DNA of 64,000 nt from Thermohalobaculum sp039033215 (GTDB taxonomy: Bacteria; Pseudomonadota; Alphaproteobacteria; Rhodobacterales; Rhodobacteraceae): the NCBI GenBank assembly GCA_039033215.1, contig JBCCDA010000014.1:1-64000 (forward strand), in the 5' to 3' direction. The translations under genes were made by a program, and so were the position numbers. The notes beneath the pieces are model-generated. The model saw nothing but the letters and a program-made list of their open reading frames with translations. It had not been told where the DNA came from and ran no database searches. The first letter of the stretch is position 1. Every line of letters starts with the position of its first letter. This document shows positions 43,699 through 52,855 of the stretch, piece after piece.

Positions 43699-44199
43699 TC
43701 AGACCGTCTCGGCGGCCAGATGACCCGAGTACTCGAACGGCACCCCGGGTTCGTTCTTCGTCGCCCGGATTTCCAGCGAGGTGCGGACGTTCGCGACGTT
43801 CGGCGTCGCCGTCAGGTCGTCCGTCAGAAACGTCTGGAAGGTGCCTAGGTTGGGGCTCACGCACTTCAGCAGGAAGTCGATGTCGCCGTAGAGCATGTGG
43901 CACTCGCGCACGAGCGGCCAGTCGGCGCACAGCTTCTCGAACGCCTCCAGATCAGCGCCAGCCTGGCTCTTCAGGCGCACCATCGCGAAGACGGTCACCT
44001 CATAGCCCAGCGCCAGCGCATTCAGCCGCGCGTGATAGCCCTCGATCAGGCCGGTTTCTTCCAGGCTGCGCACCCGGCGCAGACAGGGTGGCGCCGAGAT
44101 CCCCACCCGGCGCGACAGTTCGACATTCGTGATACGCCCGTCGGCTTGAAGCTCTTCAAGGATCTTCCGGTCGATCTGATCAAGCTTCAACCCCGCCAT
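43699..44199 (-). CDS. Lrp/AsnC-family transcriptional regulator
   Basis: The 166-residue protein has the N-terminal HTH (LDQIDRKILEELQADGRITNVELSRRVGISAPPCLRRVRSLEE), a hinge and the C-terminal ligand-binding RAM domain (VRLKSQAGADLEAFEKL, CHMLYGDIDFLLK). It binds DNA as an oligomer and responds to an amino acid. It may control itself and the hydrolase downstream; the target is not visible. It is divergent from the ELM1-like gene at 44346. Confidence 0.93.
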   Translation of the reverse strand: MAGLKLDQIDRKILEELQADGRITNVELSRRVGISAPPCLRRVRSLEETGLIEGYHARLNALALGYEVTVFAMVRLKSQAGADLEAFEKLCADWPLVRECHMLYGDIDFLLKCVSPNLGTFQTFLTDDLTATPNVANVRTSLEIRATKNEPGVPFEYSGHLAAETV

Positions 44200-44345
44200 T
44201 CAGCCTGCCTTTTCGCAACCATTGCCTGCCCTCGCGGCCACCGGTATCATGCATTGACACGTCGTGGCCCGTGCGACGCTTACGTCTCCCGCAGCCGAAT
44301 AGCAAGAATGTTGCGGGTTTGCGCAACAACCGGAAACAATCAACC

Positions 44346-45329
44346 ATGACGGAGCGCGGCGAGCTTTGGATCCTGACCGATGGCCGGGCAGGAAACGTCG
44401 CGCAGGCACGTGGCCTGGCCGAGGCGTTGGCCCGACTGAAGCCACTCACCATCGCAGAACATGCGGTGACGCTCAAACCCTGGGCCGCAGCCGTTCCGGC
44501 GGCGCTGTCGCACCGGGTGCCTGCTGGCATGATCGGCTGGCCCTTCAGCGGCATTTCCATGGGCAGGGAGGCGCTGAGCGCGCCCTGGCCTTGCATGGTT
44601 ATCGGCGCCGGGCGGCGCATTGCGCCGGTAGTCGCTGCGCTCAAGCGGCGTCATGGGGTGACGGCCGTGCAGCTGCTCGACCCACGAATGCCCGCGCGCG
44701 CTTTTGACGCCGTGGTCGTCCCCGAACACGACGCACTGACGGGCGCCAACGTGCTGACGAGCGTCGGCGCGCTTAACCGCTTGACGCCCGCCGCGATCGC
44801 CGAAGCGGCCGAGGCGTGGCCAGGCCCGCGAGCGGATCTGGCCAAACCCAGGCTGGCGGTGCTGGTTGGCGGGCCCTCAAGATCGGCACGCTTCACCGGG
44901 TCGGACGGGCAGGCCCTGATCGCGGCGCTGGAGGAACTGTCGGGACACTTCGGCTTGATGATCACCACCTCGCGGCGGACGGATCGCGAATTGGCTACCG
45001 AGATCACGACGCGGCTGGGCCACCGGGCGATGATCTGGTCAGGAGAGGCGGACGGGCCGAACCCGTACCCCGCCTTGCTCGCCCATGCCCAGGCGGCTCT
45101 GGTCACCGAGGACTCGGTGAACATGGCGTCAGAGGCGGCCTCGACCGGATTACCGGTGCACATCTTCCCGGTATCGGGTGTCGCGGAGAAGTTCGTGCGC
45201 TTTCACGAGAGCCTCGCGGCACAAGGGGCCACGCGGCGTTTCACAGGCGAGATCGACCACTGGACGTATGCGCCACTGGCCGAAGCCGACCGGATCGCCG
45301 CAGAACTCGTCCGCCGGGGCCTGGTCTGA
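44346..45329 (+). CDS. Mitochondrial fission ELM1-like family protein
   Basis: The 327-residue protein starts at the ATG at 44346 (MTERGELWILTDGRAGNVAQARGLAEAL). WILTDGRxGN, the VVVPEHD segment, LAVLVGGPS, TTSRRTD and TEDSVNMASEA with GLPVHIFP identify the ELM1-like family, found in alphaproteobacteria and plants. The second half resembles a GT-B glycosyltransferase nucleotide-sugar domain, so an envelope glycosyltransfer role is possible but unproven. It is a single gene, convergent with the SDR gene. Confidence 0.87.
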   Translation: MTERGELWILTDGRAGNVAQARGLAEALARLKPLTIAEHAVTLKPWAAAVPAALSHRVPAGMIGWPFSGISMGREALSAPWPCMVIGAGRRIAPVVAALKRRHGVTAVQLLDPRMPARAFDAVVVPEHDALTGANVLTSVGALNRLTPAAIAEAAEAWPGPRADLAKPRLAVLVGGPSRSARFTGSDGQALIAALEELSGHFGLMITTSRRTDRELATEITTRLGHRAMIWSGEADGPNPYPALLAHAQAALVTEDSVNMASEAASTGLPVHIFPVSGVAEKFVRFHESLAAQGATRRFTGEIDHWTYAPLAEADRIAAELVRRGLV

Positions 45330-45354
45330 CGAGGTGTTCAGTTGCGAGGTGCGG

Positions 45355-46140
45355 TCACGCCATCGGCTGGGCGACGTTCATCGACATCCCGTTGTCAACG
45401 ACCAGGCACTGGCCGGTGATCGACCGCCCCCCCAGCGCGAACAGCATCATCGCCTCGGCGATCTCCTCGGGCGTCGAGACCCTGCGCAAAACCCCCCGAT
45501 TTGCTGAGGCTGCCCGCATCTCGGCGATCTCTTCCTGCGTATGCCGCCGGGCCCACCAGGCGCTGTCCACGAACCCGGGCAGCACCGCGTTGACCCGGAC
45601 CTCGGGCGCCAGGGCCCGGGCAAGCTGAACGGTCATGGTGTTCATGGCGCCCTTGGACGCTGTGTAGGCCATGGAGGATCCCACCCCTGCCAGTACGGAC
45701 GAGATCGAGGAGGTGTTGATCACCGACCCGGCACCGCTGGCCTTGAGCTCTGGCATGCAGGCACGCACCATCTGGTAGGCGCCGATAACGTTGACCTGAT
45801 AGAGCTTCTGGAAGTCATCACCGGACAACGCATCGAGGTCGGTCATGGGCGCCGCAATGGTCGTACCGCCATTGTTGATCAGGATATCGATCCGACCCCA
45901 TCGGTTTCGGGCGGCATCGGCGACGGCACGGCAGTCCGTGTCCTCACCAACATCGGCCCGGACAGCGAGGGCATCGACGCCCATTGCCGCACATTCACCG
46001 ACAACCGCATCGGCACCCTCCGCGTTGCCCGCATAGGTCGCGATGACCTTGACCCCGGCCGCGGCCAGCATCCGCGCGCAGGCAGCGCCAATTCCCGACG
46101 ATGCGCCCGTGACGATTGCAACCCGTTCTTCACCCGCCAT
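45355..46140 (-). CDS. Short-chain dehydrogenase/reductase
   Basis: The 261-residue SDR has TGASSGIG (cofactor), NNGGT instead of the usual NNAG, catalytic Ser in NTSSISS, and YTASKGA (Tyr, Lys). The C-terminal STPEEIAEAMMLFALGGRSITGQCLVVDNGMSM is family-typical. The substrate is unknown. It is monocistronic and divergent from glyQ. Confidence 0.88.
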   Translation of the reverse strand: MAGEERVAIVTGASSGIGAACARMLAAAGVKVIATYAGNAEGADAVVGECAAMGVDALAVRADVGEDTDCRAVADAARNRWGRIDILINNGGTTIAAPMTDLDALSGDDFQKLYQVNVIGAYQMVRACMPELKASGAGSVINTSSISSVLAGVGSSMAYTASKGAMNTMTVQLARALAPEVRVNAVLPGFVDSAWWARRHTQEEIAEMRAASANRGVLRRVSTPEEIAEAMMLFALGGRSITGQCLVVDNGMSMNVAQPMA

Positions 46141-46277
46141 CTTGCTCCCCGTTCCTGACCGGTCCCGACGCTAGTGGTCGTATCGGGGGGCGTAAAGGGC
46201 ATAGCTGAGCCACCCGGCGTTGACCCGCAGCCCGGGCGTCGCTAGGCAGACGCGCGATCCGAACAGGGACCGAGCCA

Positions 46278-47195
46278 ATGGCAGACCAACCGCGCTCCTT
46301 CCAGGAGATCCTGCTGCGCCTGTCGACGTACTGGGCGGCGAAGGGCTGTGCGGTGCTGCAGCCCTATGACATGGAGGTCGGCGCGGGCACGTTCCACCCG
46401 GCCACGACACTTCGGGCGCTGGGACCCCGACGCTGGGCCGCGGCCTATGTCCAGCCCTCGCGCCGTCCAACGGATGGACGCTACGGTGAGAACCCAAACC
46501 GGCTGCAGCACTACTACCAGTATCAGGTCATCATCAAACCGAGCCCACCGGACCTCCAGGATCTCTACCTCGGTTCGCTCGAGGCGATCGGCATCGAGAT
46601 GGCGCTCCACGATATCCGGTTTGTCGAAGACGATTGGGAAAGCCCGACGCTCGGTGCCTGGGGGCTCGGCTGGGAGGTCTGGTGCGACGGGATGGAGGTC
46701 AGCCAGTTCACCTATTTCCAGCAGGTCGGCGGGCACGATTGTCACCCGGTGTCGGGCGAGCTGACCTATGGGCTGGAGCGCCTGGCGATGTATGTCCTGG
46801 GCGTCGACCACGTCATGGACATGCCGTTCAACGACCCGGACGCGCCGATCCCGCTGCGCTATGGCGACGTCTTCCGCCAGGCCGAGCGCGAGTACTCGCG
46901 GTTCAACTTCGATGTCGCCTGCACAAAGACCCTGCTGGCACAGTTCGAGGATGCCGAAAAGCAGTGCGCTGCCATCCTGGCCGAACCGGCCGAGGACCCA
47001 AAGACAGGGCAGCGGATCGTGATGGCTCAGCCCGCCTATGACCAGTGCATCAAGGCGAGCCATCTGTTCAACCTGCTGGACGCACGCGGGGTCATCAGCG
47101 TGACCGAGCGCCAGGCCTACATCGGACGGGTGCGCGCGCTGGCAAAGGCGTGCGCGGATGCCTACTTGGAGACGGAAGCGGGTGGGGCAGCCTGA
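46278..47195 (+). CDS. glyQ: Glycine--tRNA ligase alpha subunit
   Basis: The 305-residue alpha subunit of the bacterial (alpha-beta)2 GlyRS carries the class II catalytic core: FQEILLRLSTYWAAKGCAVLQPYDMEVGAGTFHPATTLR, YVQPSRRPTDGRYGENPNRLQHYYQYQVI, GWEVWCDGMEVSQFTYFQQ and GELTYGLERLAMY. It charges tRNA-Gly with the beta subunit. glyS is not in the following 16 kb; in relatives it is normally a few genes downstream. Confidence 0.96.
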   Translation: MADQPRSFQEILLRLSTYWAAKGCAVLQPYDMEVGAGTFHPATTLRALGPRRWAAAYVQPSRRPTDGRYGENPNRLQHYYQYQVIIKPSPPDLQDLYLGSLEAIGIEMALHDIRFVEDDWESPTLGAWGLGWEVWCDGMEVSQFTYFQQVGGHDCHPVSGELTYGLERLAMYVLGVDHVMDMPFNDPDAPIPLRYGDVFRQAEREYSRFNFDVACTKTLLAQFEDAEKQCAAILAEPAEDPKTGQRIVMAQPAYDQCIKASHLFNLLDARGVISVTERQAYIGRVRALAKACADAYLETEAGGAA

Positions 47196-47234
47196 CCGAT
47201 CTCAAAACGCGATTTGCAACCATGGACTTTTTCG

Positions 47235-47612
47235 ATGACCAGATTGACCGCTCTTGGACTCGTGGCAACCGTGCTTGCGCTCGGAGCCTGCGCGACGACG
47301 CCTCAAACCCCCGCCCAGAGGGCGCTGTCAGATGAGATATTCAATCAAGTGATGGAATGGATCCCCGCCTACGCCGAAGAACGCAACGCGAAAGCGATGG
47401 CCGCCTGCATCGCCTGGGAGGGCAGAGGGGATGGCCCGCGGGTCATCGATGCGGTCTGGTATCGGACGGGGGAGGGCTCGGACATTCAGTTCCCCGCCGG
47501 CCAGCTCATGACTTCGGCAATGCTGCTATGTGACCGTGAGATGGCCGGTCGCGATGGCTGCACCTGCCACGAGTTGGCGTCAAACGAACAAAATGTGCTG
47601 ACGGTGCCATGA
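47235..47612 (+). CDS. Small predicted lipoprotein
   Basis: The 125-residue precursor starts at the ATG at 47235. MTRLTALGLVATVLALGAC is a lipoprotein signal with lipobox LGAC. The mature protein has four further Cys (ACIAWEG, LLCDRE, CTCHELAS), suggesting disulfides or a metal site in the periplasm. No family is recognised. It lies 40 bp after glyQ on the same strand. Confidence 0.6.
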   Translation: MTRLTALGLVATVLALGACATTPQTPAQRALSDEIFNQVMEWIPAYAEERNAKAMAACIAWEGRGDGPRVIDAVWYRTGEGSDIQFPAGQLMTSAMLLCDREMAGRDGCTCHELASNEQNVLTVP

Positions 47613-47658
47613 TGGCAGCATCCCATTTCGTGCCAAGACATGTGGTATCGGAGCTATC

Positions 47659-48108
47659 ATGAAAGGCCGCACGTTCCTGATCGGCAGCGCGCTGCTTCTG
47701 GCGGCCTTCACGGTCGGGCTCTGGTACACGCAGTTCTACGCCTGGTACGAGGAACTGCCGCAGCAGCCGCTTTTCATCGCGGACCGTGAGGTAGCGGTCG
47801 AAAGCTGGCAGGCTATCGACGGCGCGTCCTCGCCCCTGAAGCTGCGCATCTGCGTGACGGTAACACCCGAGACGGCCACGCGATTGGCCAACATCCTCGA
47901 GGTTTCGGAGCCGGGCGACCCACTGGTCCCCCCCGACTGGTTCGACTGTTTCAACGCCAAGGAAATCAGCCGTGACATGGAGGCGGGCCGCGCAACGTTC
48001 CACATTCTCGGGCCTTCGTCGTTCGACGGCGTGATGGATGTGATGGCGCTTTACCCCGACGGGCGGGCCTTCCTGTGGCGTGAACTCGACGAGCGCTTCC
48101 GGAAGTAG
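47659..48108 (+). CDS. Membrane-anchored protein, DUF6446-like
   Basis: The 149-residue protein has one N-terminal transmembrane helix (FLIGSALLLAAFTVGLWYTQ) followed by a periplasmic domain with two Cys (RICVTVTPETATRLANIL; DWFDCFNAKEI). It resembles the small protein usually located between glyQ and glyS in Rhodobacterales (DUF6446, from memory), which its position after glyQ supports. Function unknown. Confidence 0.65.
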   Translation: MKGRTFLIGSALLLAAFTVGLWYTQFYAWYEELPQQPLFIADREVAVESWQAIDGASSPLKLRICVTVTPETATRLANILEVSEPGDPLVPPDWFDCFNAKEISRDMEAGRATFHILGPSSFDGVMDVMALYPDGRAFLWRELDERFRK

Positions 48109-48167
48109 CAGCCCTTCCGGCAAGGATGGCCATCGTCTAGACTGCCCCGACACTAGAGGGGGGGCCT

Positions 48168-48524
48168 ATGTCGACGCTCAGGAACAGCTTTGCCGCGGTC
48201 ACACTTGTCTTTGCGATCGCTCTGGCGGTGCCAGGACATGCCGTGTCCATTTTCGTCACGCAGGACGAGTATCTGGCGCTCGAGCCACGCCAGCAGAGGG
48301 ATTTCGTGGCCGGCGTCTACGATGCCCACGCGGTACTGCTTGACGCTGGCCTCATCCAGGAAGGCCGGGCGCACGGGTTGATCAGCAAGGGCGTCCGATG
48401 CTCGGGCTCCATGCCGGCCAGCGAGATGCGCGACCTCCTGAACCGCTACATCGCACAAAGAAACGGGCGCCCATCGGACTCGCCCGCCAGCTTGCTGTTC
48501 TTCGCGCTGGCAGAGCTCTGTTGA
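48168..48524 (+). CDS. Small secreted protein of unknown function
   Basis: The 118-residue precursor has a signal peptide (FAAVTLVFAIALAVPGHAVS, cleavage near residue 25). The mature part is helical, begins with DEYLALEPRQQRDFVAGVYDAHAVLLDAG and has two Cys (VRCSGS and the C-terminal Cys). No family is recognised. GGGGGGCCT precedes the ATG. It is convergent with the RTX protease gene. Confidence 0.6.
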   Translation: MSTLRNSFAAVTLVFAIALAVPGHAVSIFVTQDEYLALEPRQQRDFVAGVYDAHAVLLDAGLIQEGRAHGLISKGVRCSGSMPASEMRDLLNRYIAQRNGRPSDSPASLLFFALAELC

Positions 48525-48587
48525 ACTGCCATCCAAGCAGGGGGTCCACCCAGGTCCGCTGGGCAACCTGCATGAAGCGCGAGCCGC

Positions 48588-51500
48588 TCAAACGAAGTCG
48601 AGCGCGTCGAGATCGCCAGCCGAGAGGTCCGACAAGACCACTTTGAGATCCGCGATCTGACTGGTGGTCAGCACGGCGTCGGCGCCTAGCTGCTCGATGG
48701 TGAAGTCGGCAAACGAGAGCCCCAGCGCCGTGAAGTCCAGCCGATCCGCGCCGTTACCGAAGTCGGTAATGGTATCCTCGCCGGTCCGGGTCTGGTCGAA
48801 GACGAACCGATCAGCACCCGTGCCGCCCGTGAACGTGTTATCGAGACGGTCACCACCAATCACATCGTCGAACGCCGAACCGATGATGGCCTCGACCTGA
48901 CTGAAGCTATCGCCCTCGGCAGCCCCCCCGACCTCACCGCGCCGGTCGAGAGAGACAACAACACCCGCGTCGGCCTCTGCGTAGCTCACGGTATCGAAGC
49001 CACGCCCACCGCTGAAACTGTCGGCGCCACTGCCGCCGGCCATCAGGTCATCGCCGTTCCCACCGTTCACCCGGTCGTCGCCATCGCCACCGAAGAGGCT
49101 GTCGTTGCCGTTGCCTCCCGTCAGGCGGTCGTCGCCTGCATCCCCGTGCAGCTGGTCATCGCCATCTCCGCCAGTAAGGGCATCAGCGCCGTCGCCGCCG
49201 TAGAGTGCATCGTTGCCATCATCGCCGCGCAGGTTGTCGCCGTCGTTCCCACCGTAGAGCACATCGTCGCCATCGCCGCCTCTCAATGCGTCGGCGTCTT
49301 CACCACCGTGCAGCACGTCTCCACCGTCGCCACCATCCAGCAGATCGCGATCGCCCCCTCCGTAGAGCAGGTCCCGGCCTTCGTCGCCCCTGACGTTGTC
49401 GCGACCCTCGCCGCCCTCGATGATATCGTCGCCGCGGCCACCATAGATGCGGTCTGCCTCGTCTCCGCCGTCAATCTGGTCATTGCCGTCGCCGCCAAGA
49501 AGCCGGTCCCGGCCGAGCCCTCCTGTCACCACGTCGTCGCCGTCTCCAGCCGAGATCAGGTCTCGGCCACCGCCACCATCGATGGTGTCCGCCTGGGCGG
49601 TACCGAGAAGATCGTCGTTCCCCCCGGTTCCGCTCACCACGCCCTCGGGGGTCGTTCCGGTGATGGTGATGCGCACGGTGCCCTCGCTTGTGCCACCGTT
49701 CCCGTCCGCAAGCGTATAGGTGAAGGTCTCTAGGGCGCTCTCACCCTCGATGAGCTCATCGAAAGCACTTCCCTGGGCATACACGAAGGTCCCGTCCGTG
49801 CCGAATGCCACCGTGGCGCCCGAGGCGAGCACAACCGTCGTAGATGCCTGACCATTGATCGCCACCACATTGAGGGTATCGGACGTGTCGACATCGCTGT
49901 CGCGGCCAGCGCCATTGTCCTGGATGAGGTTCCCGTCCAGCGTTTCGCCTTCGCTGACAGTGAACGCATCGTCCATCGCGATCGGCCCGTCATTGCCCCC
50001 CACGACCGTGATCGTCGCCGTCGCTGTGTCCGTGCCGCCATCGCTCGAGGTGATTGTATAGTCGAAGGCGACTGTCGCGCTCTCTCCGACAGCCAGCGCG
50101 TTGTAGGCACCATTGGTCGCAAAGCTGAACGAGCCGTCGGTTCCGACCGAATAGCTGGCTCCGCTGGCCAAGGTGACGCTGCCTGGCGCCGCGCCGTCCA
50201 CGGACGTGACCGCGAACCCGAGCCCCGAGGGATGGCTATCGCTGCCCGCACCATTGTCGGCAAACAGGTCCGCGCTCACCGATCCATCTTCCGAAACGCT
50301 GAACACATCCGCCCGCGCGTCAGGATCTTCCTGCACACCATCCCCGGTCTCTTCCAGATCGCCATAGGCAATGGTGCGGTCGGCGAAGCTGAGGCGCTCG
50401 ACGCTGTCGTCGATCCTGTCGGTCCCCTCGCCCGTGACTTCCCAGTAACCGGAGAAGCTGGCGAAGGTGTACTGGGCGAAATCGCCAAGGAAGACCGCCG
50501 TGTCTGCGCCCCCGCCGCCTATCAGACGGTCGTCTCCCGCGCCGCCGGTCAGGCTGTCGTTACCCGCGCCGCCGTCCAGCGTGTTGTCCGCGGCGTTGCC
50601 GATCAGAACGTCATCTCCCGCGCCTGTGACGGCATTCTCGATGACGGTGCCGACGGCAAGCGTCATGTTGCCGGTCTCGTTCCCGACGTCGGACGTCGTG
50701 GCCTGGGTAAACGACCCCTCGGTCACGGTGAGGTCGATACGCTGATCGTAGGCGTAGCCCGAGAAGTCGACCGTATCGATGCCCCCGCCGTCGACGATGG
50801 TGAAGGCCATGTTGTCGGCATGGTCCGCGAGGTTCGACCAGGGCGCCGATACCTCAGCCGAAATCGTTGTGTTGAAACCCCATACAGTGTCTCCGGCAAA
50901 GGCATTCGCGGTCGAGAACCCGTATTCGCCATAGAGGTCGTCGAGCGCGATCCAGTCGGCCGCCATCGGGCTCAGCAGGAACGCATAGCTCGCGTCGACG
51001 GCCGTGTTCGCCGTCTGGCTGAAGTAGGACATCATCGAGCCCTGCCAGCTGTCGTTGGCGTACTTTGCGTCGCGCCCGTAGCTGGCCGAGCCGTTGTAGT
51101 CGCCCTGGTGGCCCAGGCCCAGCGCATGTCCGATCTCGTGCAGGATGGTCTGGAACGTGTACCCGTCGTAGGCCGAGGAGGAGCCGTACCAGCCACGATC
51201 GACGTTCACGACAGCGTAGCTGATATAGCCCTGACCGCCGATCGTCCCGTAGGCCGATCCGGCGTAGGCACCTGCATTGTCGTCCGAGAACCGAAAGTCG
51301 GCGCCGGTACCGGAAACCTCGACAAAGTCGATACCCAGCATCGCCTCGAAGACCTTGAAACCTTCGCGCACCAGCTCCTGCCGGGCGGCGGTCAGCCCGT
51401 TGCCGTCCTCTTCATTGCCGGTGATGTTGAATGTGAGGCTCCCGTCCTTCGCCAGGTAGCCACTGTCCGATAGGTTCCATTTGCGCGGCGTCGACCAGTA

Positions 51501-51989
51501 GCCGGTCTCGAGCTGATCGGCGAGCGTGTCGAGTGTCGCCTGGCCCGAGGCTTCGGCCATCTCGACAGTCAACTGGAAGGCGTCGCTCGCAAGAGCATCG
51601 CCCACAAAGCTATCAACCTTGATGTAGAAACTTCCCGCGTCCTCGGCCGTGTAGAGAAGACGTGAATCGGTGTCGAAGCCGCGGGCGACATCGTCGTTCA
51701 TGCCCACAAGGTTGCCGTCTGCGTCGTAGAGGCTGACAACCGTGTCGATACCGAACCCGGAGAGGTCGATGGCAACGGTCTCGCCCTCCGTCAGGTCCAG
51801 CCGGTAGACCTCACCATCTCCGAATGAAGCGGAAATGGTTCCTCCGACTTCGATCTCCCCAATGGCACCATCGTGGACAAGAGTTTCGTCGACGCCAACG
51901 AGCGAGGAGGCCTTCGCAAGGTAGTCGGCGAGCTTGTCGTGGGTGCCGTCAATCGCGTTGATCGGGTTGGCAGTGCACAACATGCACAT
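48588..51989 (-). CDS. RTX metalloprotease (serralysin-like, M10) with PPC and cadherin/VCBS-like domains
   Basis: This 1133-residue secreted protein starts at the ATG at 51989, after GAGGAG, with MCMLCTANP, an N-terminus seen in other Rhodobacterales RTX exoproteins. It has a bacterial pre-peptidase domain (residues 45-145, VYRLDLTEGETVAIDLSG). The zincin domain follows, with HEIGHALGLGH (284-294) and Met-turn SMMSYF (about 318). Next are two VCBS/cadherin-like modules (each opening with VSE-----G), then over a dozen GGxGxDxLxGG calcium-binding repeats and a C-terminal DRFVF...DTITDFGNGADRLDF type I secretion region. There is no Sec signal; secretion would use an ABC-type system not found in the window. 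Confidence 0.92.
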   Translation of the reverse strand: MCMLCTANPINAIDGTHDKLADYLAKASSLVGVDETLVHDGAIGEIEVGGTISASFGDGEVYRLDLTEGETVAIDLSGFGIDTVVSLYDADGNLVGMNDDVARGFDTDSRLLYTAEDAGSFYIKVDSFVGDALASDAFQLTVEMAEASGQATLDTLADQLETGYWSTPRKWNLSDSGYLAKDGSLTFNITGNEEDGNGLTAARQELVREGFKVFEAMLGIDFVEVSGTGADFRFSDDNAGAYAGSAYGTIGGQGYISYAVVNVDRGWYGSSSAYDGYTFQTILHEIGHALGLGHQGDYNGSASYGRDAKYANDSWQGSMMSYFSQTANTAVDASYAFLLSPMAADWIALDDLYGEYGFSTANAFAGDTVWGFNTTISAEVSAPWSNLADHADNMAFTIVDGGGIDTVDFSGYAYDQRIDLTVTEGSFTQATTSDVGNETGNMTLAVGTVIENAVTGAGDDVLIGNAADNTLDGGAGNDSLTGGAGDDRLIGGGGADTAVFLGDFAQYTFASFSGYWEVTGEGTDRIDDSVERLSFADRTIAYGDLEETGDGVQEDPDARADVFSVSEDGSVSADLFADNGAGSDSHPSGLGFAVTSVDGAAPGSVTLASGASYSVGTDGSFSFATNGAYNALAVGESATVAFDYTITSSDGGTDTATATITVVGGNDGPIAMDDAFTVSEGETLDGNLIQDNGAGRDSDVDTSDTLNVVAINGQASTTVVLASGATVAFGTDGTFVYAQGSAFDELIEGESALETFTYTLADGNGGTSEGTVRITITGTTPEGVVSGTGGNDDLLGTAQADTIDGGGGRDLISAGDGDDVVTGGLGRDRLLGGDGNDQIDGGDEADRIYGGRGDDIIEGGEGRDNVRGDEGRDLLYGGGDRDLLDGGDGGDVLHGGEDADALRGGDGDDVLYGGNDGDNLRGDDGNDALYGGDGADALTGGDGDDQLHGDAGDDRLTGGNGNDSLFGGDGDDRVNGGNGDDLMAGGSGADSFSGGRGFDTVSYAEADAGVVVSLDRRGEVGGAAEGDSFSQVEAIIGSAFDDVIGGDRLDNTFTGGTGADRFVFDQTRTGEDTITDFGNGADRLDFTALGLSFADFTIEQLGADAVLTTSQIADLKVVLSDLSAGDLDALDFV
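48990..49640 (-). repeat. Tandem RTX (GGxGxDxUx) nonapeptide-coding repeats
   Basis: Within the RTX protease gene, the coding sequence is a run of 27-bp-related units (GGDGDD, GGNGND, GGEGRD and similar). They encode the calcium-binding parallel beta-roll that folds after export. The units are diverged at DNA level, so this is not a microsatellite. In other frames it creates long artificial frames of Val/Ala/Ile. Confidence 0.9.
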
Positions 51990-52007
51990 GGACGCATCTC
52001 CTCGCAA

Positions 52008-52340
52008 AAGCCTGGGAACGCTCGCCGGCGTTTGGGAGGAAAATCCCGAGAAATTGTTTCGAAAGTGTCGAAGAACTTAGTAAAGGCACTGTTAGTGCCA
52101 GAACAGGACAGGCGACGCATGTAACAGAGACCATGCGCGCTGGTGGGACTTCGGGCAGCGAATACGGCGCGAGAGCGCAAGGTTAGCCAGATCTTCACCG
52201 GTCAATGCGATCCAAAGAAAGTCCATCTGGAGGGCCCGTTGCAACTGTCGTTGAACCTTGAGATTCCGACCGATACGGGAGCAACGGCACCGCTCGTCTT
52301 GCCTGCGGCCGCGTCACAGCGGCGCCGCAGTGCCGGAAAG
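52008..52340. other. Divergent intergenic region between RTX protease and yraN
   Basis: This stretch should contain the promoters of the RTX gene (minus strand) and of yraN-gshB (plus strand). An in-frame extension of yraN to a GTG at 52143 exists, but its codon third positions are less GC-rich than in real genes here, so I treat it as probably non-coding. No clear -35/-10 pairs were identified. Confidence 0.35.
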
Positions 52341-52694
52341 ATGCGGCATTACGGGGGTGCCGCTGCTGAAGACATTGCGGTCCGGGCATACGAAGGCCGT
52401 GGCCTCACCGTGCTCGAGCGCCGCTACAAGACGTCGGACGGGGAACTCGATCTGGTGCTCCTGGACGATGAGCAACTCGTCTTCGTGGAAGTCAAGCGTT
52501 GCAAACGTCGTTCCGCCTGGGACTCCCCTGTATCGCCAACACAATGGCGACGTCTCGAACGCGCGGCCCAACACTACCTCGCCAGCTACGCTACCGAGAC
52601 AGGCGCGCACCCGTTCTGCCGCTTCGATGTTGCCCTCGTGAACGAGCTTGGCGCGGCAGAAATCGTCGAGAACGCGATGACGTTCGGCGCCTAG
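52341..52694 (+). CDS. yraN: YraN/UPF0102 family nuclease-like protein
   Basis: The 117-residue protein of the YraN family has a restriction-endonuclease-like fold: GGAAAEDIAVRAYEGRGLTVLERRYKTSDGELDLVLLDDEQLVFVEVKRCKRR. This supplies the Glu, Asp and ExK residues of that fold. It may act in recombination or DNA repair; the cellular role is unsettled. The start ATG at 52341 gives the usual family length; a GTG at 52143 would add 66 residues of uncertain reality. It precedes gshB, a conserved neighbour in this group. Confidence 0.85.
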   Translation: MRHYGGAAAEDIAVRAYEGRGLTVLERRYKTSDGELDLVLLDDEQLVFVEVKRCKRRSAWDSPVSPTQWRRLERAAQHYLASYATETGAHPFCRFDVALVNELGAAEIVENAMTFGA

Positions 52695-52855
52695 TTTCCC
52701 ACCACCCCGTCTCTCGGCGACCCTCTTGTCCGACGCGCGCGCACACTCCGGGGTTGCAACTTGGTCGCGGCCTGTGCAGTCCAATGGTCGTGCGCAGGCT
52801 CGCCCCTTCGCACGCCGAAAGATGATCAGTGCGGTCGAAAGAGACGAGGCAGCAA

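Noticed and set aside
46168..46277. T-box or other leader before glyQ
   Set aside because: The gap is short and shows no T-box sequence; such leaders are not expected in alphaproteobacteria.
48990..49640. Regularly spaced repeats that could suggest a CRISPR array
   Set aside because: The units are in-frame 27-bp-related codon repeats encoding GGxGxD, diverged in sequence and without spacers.
49146..49733. Plus-strand frame rich in Val/Ala/Ile repeats opposite the RTX gene
   Set aside because: It is generated by reading the RTX repeat DNA backwards; there is no start signal and no family.
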